DNA from: Planctomycetaceae bacterium
Lineage (GTDB): Bacteria > Planctomycetota > Planctomycetia > Pirellulales > UBA1268
NCBI GenBank assembly: GCA_947459185.1
Contig: CANHCU010000023.1
Span: 1 to 38,031, forward strand
Reading direction: 5' to 3'
DNA: 38,031 nucleotides
Below, one piece after another: positions 32,795 to 38,031 of the stretch (the first letter of the stretch is position 1; the number at the start of each line of letters is the position of its first letter). Under the pieces are notes generated by a model. It did no database searches. It saw only the letters and a list, made by a program, of their open reading frames with translations, and was not told the DNA's origin. A program made the position numbers and the translations under genes.

Positions 32795-34798
32795 ATGACG
32801 ATCCATGACCAGCATGATGACCATCAGAGGGACCATCAGGAGCCGGCCCATGCCCGAGACGACCATCGCGACACGGCGCCATCGAGTGGCGGGATCGCCC
32901 TGCCCGTGGCGGCTCTGGCCGCGCTCACTGCGGCCGTGATTTGGTTTGGCCTTTCACCCGCACCGCTGGCCAAACCAAAGGTGGCAGCCACCGCTGCGGC
33001 GCCGGCCGGTGGTCCTGCGTGTGCGTCATGCGGTTCGCAGTCTGCGGCGACGAGCACGCCAACGTCTACTTCACCGTCGGTAAAGGCGTCACCGTCGGTA
33101 AAGATAGATCAGCTGCCGAGCTGGAACGAAGGGCCGACGAAGCAGTCGATCCTCGACTTCGTGGCCAAGGTCTCGCGACAGGGCAGCGACACATTCGTCC
33201 CGGTGGCGGAACGTGTTGCTGTGTTCGACCATGACGGCACGCTCGTCTGCGAGAAGCCGATCGTGCATGGGATGTTCCTCATCGATCGGGTCAGGGCGCT
33301 GGCGGAGCAGCAGCCGGAGATCGCCCACGAGGAGCCGTATGCCACGCTGATGACAGGCGACATCGATTTTGTTCGCCGTCTCGGCAAGAAGTATTTCCTT
33401 GATCTGATGTTCAAAACGCTGGCGGGACTTCCGGAGGAGAAGCTTGAATCCGATACACGACACTTTCTCGCCACGGCCCGGCATCCGGTATTTGACGTGC
33501 CCTACTGCGACGTCACCTATCAGCCGATGAAGGAGCTGATCGCGCTGCTGCGGAGCCACGATTTCTCGGTCTGGATCTGCTCGGGAAGCGGCGTCCACTT
33601 CATGCGGCCGGCGGCAGAGGCCTGGTATGGGGTCGGCCCCGAGCACGTCATCGCCTCGCGGGCGGTTTCGGAGTTGCGCGAGGTTGAAGGGGCTGCCGCG
33701 GGCGACGCGATTGCGGCCGGAGACGTGCCCAACCGACGGCTCGAAATCGTCGTGTTGCCGCACCTCCAGGTGCTCAACGACGAGGAGCGCAAGCCGGTGA
33801 GCATCGGCGAGCACATCGGCCGTCGGCCGATCTTCGCCGCGGGCAATGTCGGTTCGACCGGAGACATCGAGATGCTGCGGTGGTCGCAGTCGAGCGATCG
33901 CCCCAACTTGCAGCTGCTCGTGCTGCATGACGATGACGACCGCGAGATGGCCTACGGCGAGCCCTCGAACGATTCGCTGGAGGCGGCGGAAAAGTATGGC
34001 TGGAACGTGGTGCGGATGGCGACGGATTGGAATCGAATCTTCCCCCGGCCGCTCGAGAAGAAGCAGGCGGTGCCAGCTTCGAATCCCTCGGCGCCAGCCA
34101 TATCTGCGCCGGCACCTGTCGCGCCAGCACCAGTCGTGCCGGCAGCCGAGCCCGCTCCGCAGGCGGCCGTGCCGCCGCCGGTGCGGTGGGAGAACGAGAT
34201 CGCGGCCTTTGAGAAAGCCGACGGAGTGCAGCCACCGCCGTCAGACGGCGTCGTGTTCCTTGGCTCCTCGAACATTCGCATGTGGAACACGCTCGACGGC
34301 GACTTCCCAGAGCTGAACGTGATCAACCGTGGCGTGGGTGGGGCCAATTTGGCTGAGCTGGCCGTGGTCGCGCATCGGCTCGTGCCCGCGGCAAAACCGC
34401 GGGCGGTGGTGGTGTCGGCAGGAGGCAACGACATTGCGGCCGGTGCGACTGCCGAGGAGGTCCGCGATGCGTTTGCATTGCTCGTGAAGAATCTGCGGGC
34501 CGAGCTGCCCGACGTGAAGATCGCGTTTCTTGCGATGTTGCCCAGCGAGATGCGGTGGGAACAAAAGGATCGACAGCAGGAGGCGAACGAGGCCGTGCGA
34601 GATTTCATTGCGGCCCGGGTGGCCGCCGAGGGTAACGCCGCGGGCTTGATCTACATCGATGCCAATGCCGCGGTCCTGGGGGCCGATGGTCGTCCGGCCG
34701 TGGAATGTTTTCTCGACGACAAGCTCCATCCGAGCACGATCGGGAACGCCCGCCGGGCGGCAATCATTCGGCCGCTGTTGTACGACCTGCTGCCTTGA
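32795..34798 (+). CDS. Membrane-anchored HAD phosphatase-like / SGNH hydrolase fusion
   Basis: 667 residues from the ATG at 32795 (AAGGAG six bases upstream; the frame open from 32597 lacks a site). A His/Asp-rich cytoplasmic tail (1-28) is followed by one membrane helix (about 34-52). The HAD domain (about 110-415) has motif I VAVFDHDGTL (Asp145, Asp147), Ser263 in WICSGSG and motif IV FAAGNVGSTGDIEML (Asp357), as in phosphoserine-phosphatase-like enzymes. A Pro/Ala linker (about 423-462) leads to an SGNH domain (about 464-667): FLGSSNIRMW with Ser491, NRGVGGANLAEL, SAGGNDIAAG and the Asp642-His645 pair in LDDKLHP. Both active sites look intact. The protein should face the periplasm and could remove phosphate and ester groups from the same substrate. 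Confidence 0.88.
   Translation: MTIHDQHDDHQRDHQEPAHARDDHRDTAPSSGGIALPVAALAALTAAVIWFGLSPAPLAKPKVAATAAAPAGGPACASCGSQSAATSTPTSTSPSVKASPSVKIDQLPSWNEGPTKQSILDFVAKVSRQGSDTFVPVAERVAVFDHDGTLVCEKPIVHGMFLIDRVRALAEQQPEIAHEEPYATLMTGDIDFVRRLGKKYFLDLMFKTLAGLPEEKLESDTRHFLATARHPVFDVPYCDVTYQPMKELIALLRSHDFSVWICSGSGVHFMRPAAEAWYGVGPEHVIASRAVSELREVEGAAAGDAIAAGDVPNRRLEIVVLPHLQVLNDEERKPVSIGEHIGRRPIFAAGNVGSTGDIEMLRWSQSSDRPNLQLLVLHDDDDREMAYGEPSNDSLEAAEKYGWNVVRMATDWNRIFPRPLEKKQAVPASNPSAPAISAPAPVAPAPVVPAAEPAPQAAVPPPVRWENEIAAFEKADGVQPPPSDGVVFLGSSNIRMWNTLDGDFPELNVINRGVGGANLAELAVVAHRLVPAAKPRAVVVSAGGNDIAAGATAEEVRDAFALLVKNLRAELPDVKIAFLAMLPSEMRWEQKDRQQEANEAVRDFIAARVAAEGNAAGLIYIDANAAVLGADGRPAVECFLDDKLHPSTIGNARRAAIIRPLLYDLLP
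33071..33105 (+). repeat. 18-bp tandem duplication in the HAD-SGNH gene
   Basis: tcaccgtcggtaaaggcg is repeated once (33071-33088, 33089-33105), encoding SPSVKASPSVK in the linker between the membrane helix and the HAD domain. In frame. Confidence 0.85.
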
Positions 34799-34819
34799 CA
34801 CCGACCCGGTATCTCAGCC

Positions 34820-34850
34820 CGATAACGCCCGCCTGAGTGGGGCGTTATCG
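34820..34850 (+). terminator. Hairpin terminator after the HAD-SGNH gene
   Basis: A perfect 11-bp stem, cgataacgccc / gggcgttatcg, with a nine-base loop, starting 22 bases after the stop at 34798. A weak T-rich tail (ccatttctg) follows. Confidence 0.65.
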
Positions 34851-35187
34851 CCATTTCTGCCGGTCTTGGGAGCTTTTTTACGCGGTGTGTCGGCCGGGAA
34901 CGGCTCGAGTCGGTCGGACGTTTCCCGCGGGAAGCCTTCAGTAAGAGGGGGTTTTCCCCGAGAAAAAGGCCGTCTGCGCCTGAAACCCCAAAAAACGAAA
35001 TTTTCAGCAGTCCAGCACTTGCAAGCCAGATAAGTCAACGTAATCTATCCAACTTATCAGGCGGCCGAGCTGTTTCGGTCGTGAAAAGAGAGAGGTCTCT
35101 TCGACCGACCGGGACCCGGGCGCGTTCGAAAACAACCTGCTTGAGTCCTGTCCCTGTTCCTTCCCCTAGTTCTTTCTGGAGGTTTGC
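34851..35187 (+). promoter_or_regulatory. Upstream region and leader of the YTV protein gene
   Basis: 337 bases without a gene. It is locally AT-richer than its surroundings (aaaaaacgaaattttcag near 34990). TTGCAA at 35019-35024 and TAATCT at 35041-35046, with a 16-base spacer, are a possible promoter, giving a leader of about 135 bases. An inverted repeat, gataagt (35029-35035) / acttatc (35052-35058), straddles the -10 and could be an operator. TGGAGG at 35177-35182 precedes the GTG start. Confidence 0.4.
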
Positions 35188-37389
35188 GTGATTCGTAAAG
35201 TTCTGTCGATCCTCCTCCCGGCGTTCGCCGTCGTCGCGATGTGCACGAGCACGTTCGCGGCCGACTGCGGCAGCTGTGGTGGCGGTTGTGAGGGTGGCTG
35301 CGGCGGCGCCGCTGTCGCCGGTGGTGAGAGTGGTGGTGCGGCCGCTTGCGGCCCCAGCACCAAGACGGTGTATCAGCGTCAGTACGTGACCGAAATGAAG
35401 ACGGTCACGTCGACTGAATACACCACGGAATCCCGCGAGCGGACCTACACGGTCAACAAGCAGGTTCCGCGGACCGAGGAGCGGACCCGCACGGTCACCG
35501 TGCAGGTTCCCGAGACTCGGACCAAGACTGTGAACTACACGGTCAACAAGAACGTGACTGAGACGAAGACGTCTGAGTACACGGTTCAGGTTCCTTACAC
35601 CGAGTCGGTCGAGCAGACCTACACGGTGAACGTGCCGGTGTCGGAGGAGAAGACCTCCACCTACACCGTCATGGTTCCGAAGCAGGAAGAGAAGACCTCG
35701 ACCTACACGGTCCAGGTCCCTTACACCGAGTCGGTCGAGCAGACCTACACGGTGAACGTTCCTGTCCAGGAAGAGAAGACCTCGACCTACACGGTTCAGG
35801 TCCCCTACACGGAGCAGGTCGCTCAGAACTACACCGTGATGAAGAACGTGTCGGAGGAGAAGACCTCCACCTACACCGTTCAGGTTCCCTACACCGAGCA
35901 GGTCGAGCAGACCTACACGGTGAACGTGCCGGTTTCGGAAGAGAAGACCTCGACCTACTCGGTGCAGGTCCCTTACACCGAGTCGGTTGAACAGTCCTAC
36001 ACGGTGAACGTGCCGGTTCAGGAAGAGAAGACCTCGACCTACACGGTGATGGTCCCCTACACCGAAGAGAAGGTCTCGACCTACACGGTTCAGGTTCCGT
36101 ACACCGAGCAGGTCGAGCAGACCTACACGGTGAACGTGCCCTACTCCGAAGAGATGACCGGCAGCCGGACCGTGCAGAAGCGCGTCCCGGTCCAGTCGAT
36201 GAAGACGGTTCAGGTCAGCGGTGGCTCGTGGCAGACGCAGCAGTACACGGTCGGCGGTGGCGTTGACGCCAACGGCTGCCCGTGCCCTGAGAAGGTCTGC
36301 TGCAAGCGTGTCTGGGTTCCGACGTGCGAAACGAAGGAAGTCCCGGTCACGACCTACCAGTGCACGACCGAAGAAGTCCCCTACTCCTACACGGTCAGCA
36401 AGTGCCGTCAGGAGCAGCGGAGCCGGATGGTGAACGTGAACAAGACCCGCAGCGAAGAGCGCACCCGCACCTACACGGTGTCGAAGTGCCGCCCTGAAGA
36501 GCGGACTCGTTCCTACACCGTGACCAAGTACGTGCCCGAGACCAAGACCCGTTCGGTGAACGTGACGAAGTACCGCTCGGAAGAGCGGACTCGCAACTAC
36601 ACCGTGACGAAGATGGTTCCGGAGACGAAGACCCGTTCGGTCAGCGTCACCAAGTACCGTTCGGAAGAGCGGACTCGGAACTACACGGTCACCAAGTGCG
36701 TTCCTGAGACCCAGACCCGCATGGTTGACGTGACGAAGTACCGCTCGGAAGAGCGGACTCGGAACTACACCGTGACGAAGATGGTGCCCGAGACGAAGAC
36801 CCGTTCGGTCAACGTCACGAAGTACCGTTCCGAGGAGCGGACCCGCAACTACACCGTCACCACCATGGTGCCGGAAGAGCGGACCCGCAACTACACGGTC
36901 ACGAAGATGGTGCCGGAGCAGAAGAGCCGCACGGTCAATGTCACGAAGTACCGCACCGAGTCGAAGACTCGGGAGTACCAGGTGACCCGCTGCGTGCCCG
37001 AGACCATGACCAAGGAAGTTTCCTACACGGTCATGGTTCCGCAGCAGAAGACCGAGAGCTACTCGGTCACGGTGTACGACTGCGTGCCTGAGACGAAGAC
37101 GTCGACCTACACGGTCCGCGTCCCGCACCAGGTGACGAAGGAAGTGCCCGTGCAGAAGTGCGTGACGGTCGCCGTCGAGGTGCCCGTTGAGAACGCCTGC
37201 GGTGGCTGTGGCGATGCCGGCTCGGCCGGTGGCTACGGCGATGCCGGTTCGTCGGCTTCGGCCGGTGGCTGCGGCAGCTGCGGCGACGCCGGTGCTGCTG
37301 GTTCGGCTTCGGCCTGCGGCGACTGCGGTGCCGGTGCCGGTGCTGGCTGCAAGAAGGGCTGCAAGCGGGGCTGCCGTCGCTGCAAGTAA
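35188..37389 (+). CDS. YTV-repeat secreted protein, Cys-rich ends
   Basis: A 733-residue exported protein starting at GTG 35188 (TGGAGG six bases upstream). The signal peptide is at 1-24 (STFAAD). A Cys/Gly segment (26-54) follows. The first repeat block (about 58-320) has units of about 14 residues such as EEKTSTYTVQVPYTE and is rich in Glu. A Cys cluster (about 355-385) contains NGCPCPEKVCCKRVW. The second block (about 400-665) has a 28-residue period (84 bases) built on KYRSEERTRNYTVTKMVPET, rich in Arg and Lys. The tail (669-733) is Cys/Gly/Ala-rich and ends CKKGCKRGCRRCK. This matches the YTV family described in Rhodopirellula, associated there with the protein cell wall. Codon choice is strongly biased (TAC ACG/ACC GTC/GTG), as expected for high expression. 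Its own terminator follows. Confidence 0.93.
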   Translation: MIRKVLSILLPAFAVVAMCTSTFAADCGSCGGGCEGGCGGAAVAGGESGGAAACGPSTKTVYQRQYVTEMKTVTSTEYTTESRERTYTVNKQVPRTEERTRTVTVQVPETRTKTVNYTVNKNVTETKTSEYTVQVPYTESVEQTYTVNVPVSEEKTSTYTVMVPKQEEKTSTYTVQVPYTESVEQTYTVNVPVQEEKTSTYTVQVPYTEQVAQNYTVMKNVSEEKTSTYTVQVPYTEQVEQTYTVNVPVSEEKTSTYSVQVPYTESVEQSYTVNVPVQEEKTSTYTVMVPYTEEKVSTYTVQVPYTEQVEQTYTVNVPYSEEMTGSRTVQKRVPVQSMKTVQVSGGSWQTQQYTVGGGVDANGCPCPEKVCCKRVWVPTCETKEVPVTTYQCTTEEVPYSYTVSKCRQEQRSRMVNVNKTRSEERTRTYTVSKCRPEERTRSYTVTKYVPETKTRSVNVTKYRSEERTRNYTVTKMVPETKTRSVSVTKYRSEERTRNYTVTKCVPETQTRMVDVTKYRSEERTRNYTVTKMVPETKTRSVNVTKYRSEERTRNYTVTTMVPEERTRNYTVTKMVPEQKSRTVNVTKYRTESKTREYQVTRCVPETMTKEVSYTVMVPQQKTESYSVTVYDCVPETKTSTYTVRVPHQVTKEVPVQKCVTVAVEVPVENACGGCGDAGSAGGYGDAGSSASAGGCGSCGDAGAAGSASACGDCGAGAGAGCKKGCKRGCRRCK

Positions 37390-37424
37390 TTGCTGCGATT
37401 GCTCCACAAGCTCGTTGTAATCAA

Positions 37425-37466
37425 GAGGAGGCTGGGCGCCGGGCGCCCAGCCTCCTCGGCTTTTTA
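37425..37466 (+). terminator. Strong rho-independent terminator of the YTV gene
   Basis: A perfect 15-bp GC-rich stem, gaggaggctgggcgc / gcgcccagcctcctc, with a 3-base loop (37425-37457), then ggcttttta. It starts 36 bases after the TAA. Confidence 0.93.
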
Positions 37467-37559
37467 TGGTCTTTACCGCCCTGGGGAAGAAAGGGCTGGC
37501 CTCAGGGGTTGATCTGTGGTGAACTGCGGCGTTTCGGCACGGTATTGGAGGCGGAACCC

Positions 37560-38031
37560 ATGCAGAACGCAGCAGCCATCGCGGAGCTCCCCGAAGAGGT
37601 GGAGTCTTCCGACGATTCAGTGGCCTGGATTCACCAGGTGCGGCAGTCGATCCGCGACGCCGACACCGATTTCTTTCGTGTCTCGCCGCTTCGGTATTGG
37701 GCCGATTTTCTGCTGAGTCTCGTCGCTGCCTACACCGCGGCAGCCGCCTATCTGACGCTGCCTTTTGGCACCTGGCCCCAGCTGCTGGCGTTTCCGGTGG
37801 CGGCCTTCTGGCTCTACCGGCTGGGATCGCTGATTCACGAAGTCTGCCATCTCGGGCAGCACGAGATGACGCTCTTCAAGGGGGCGTGGAACCTGCTGGC
37901 GGGCGTGATGACGCTCACTCCGAGTCCGTTTTTCACCCGTCATCACCGCGACCATCACAGTCAGCGGTTCTACGGCACGCCGGAGGACCCCGAATATGTC
38001 GCCAACTGCCTGGAGTCGGGGAATCCAGCGA
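37560..38031 (+). CDS. Membrane fatty acid desaturase-like protein, N-terminal part
   Basis: The frame starts at ATG 37560 (GGAGG eight bases upstream) and is still open at the window end; 157 residues are visible. Two membrane segments lie at about 48-66 and 73-92. Histidine boxes that hold a di-iron centre are present: HEVCH (93-97) and HHRDHH (128-133), followed by SQRFYGTPEDPEYV, a pattern of planctomycete and proteobacterial fatty-acid desaturases and hydroxylases. The third box should lie beyond the window. It follows the YTV terminator by about 95 bases and is likely its own transcript. Confidence 0.85.
   Translation, partial: MQNAAAIAELPEEVESSDDSVAWIHQVRQSIRDADTDFFRVSPLRYWADFLLSLVAAYTAAAAYLTLPFGTWPQLLAFPVAAFWLYRLGSLIHEVCHLGQHEMTLFKGAWNLLAGVMTLTPSPFFTRHHRDHHSQRFYGTPEDPEYVANCLESGNPA

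Noticed and set aside
35035..37407. A 790-codon open frame on the minus strand across the YTV gene
   Set aside because: It exists because the antisense of the repeated TAC ACG GTG codons contains no stops. The plus-strand protein has a signal peptide, ribosome site, family match and terminator.
37516..37716. Small plus-strand frame at the right end
   Set aside because: It is out of frame with the desaturase start at 37560, whose histidine boxes and ribosome site are convincing.

Overview
The window looks like a piece of a planctomycete chromosome, most likely of the Pirellulales type. DNA is GC-rich. The diagnostic genes are a PVC-type heme-binding CxxCH protein with HEAT repeats (5588-8605), a YTV-repeat secreted protein of the kind known from Rhodopirellula (35188-37389), a DUF4254 protein, a sialate O-acetylesterase, and several secreted proteins without relatives I can name. 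This assignment rests on gene families read by eye; no search was run.

Layout. 1-879 is the C-terminal end of a large secreted Ig-like protein. 1034-4230 (minus) is a compact block: acyl carrier protein, a Cys-to-Gln ketosynthase-like half protein, a complete ketosynthase coupled to it by an ATGA overlap, then DUF4254. 4368-4553 is a palindromic/tandem repeat element that also supplies a terminator. 4576-9564 (minus) reads SGNH hydrolase, PVC cytochrome, UDP-glucuronate decarboxylase. 9677-10642 (plus) is a Tat-exported hydroxypyruvate-isomerase-like protein. It faces a minus-strand pair (10869-13018) of glycerate 2-kinase and an unknown protein, with a 97-bp duplicated repeat between them. 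13124-14338 is ribBA.

14420-20798 is a complete oligopeptide ABC importer operon (binding lipoprotein, two permeases, two ATPases) with a large hairpin between the second permease and the first ATPase. 20887-27784 holds secreted or membrane proteins of unknown function: an EF-hand/proline-rich protein, a 12 x 8-bp satellite leading into a truncated glycerol-dehydrogenase remnant, a TPM-domain coiled-coil protein, a PDZ protein and an EP-rich protein. 27795-32582 (minus) encodes an S10 serine carboxypeptidase, an NTF2-like lipoprotein and a sialate O-acetylesterase. 32795-34798 is a membrane-anchored HAD-SGNH fusion. 35188-37389 is the YTV protein, with its own leader and a strong terminator. 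The window ends inside a fatty-acid desaturase (37560-38031).

How it fits together. Much of the window concerns the cell envelope and use of external polymers: peptidase, peptide importer, esterases, PVC cytochrome, cell-wall-type YTV protein. The best candidates for something undescribed are the small ACP / Gln-type ketosynthase / ketosynthase set, the charge-segregated YTV protein, the TPM-coiled-coil protein, the HAD-SGNH fusion, and the repeat structures (the 8-bp start/stop satellite and the palindromic family). No rRNA, tRNA, CRISPR array, integrase or transposase was recognised.
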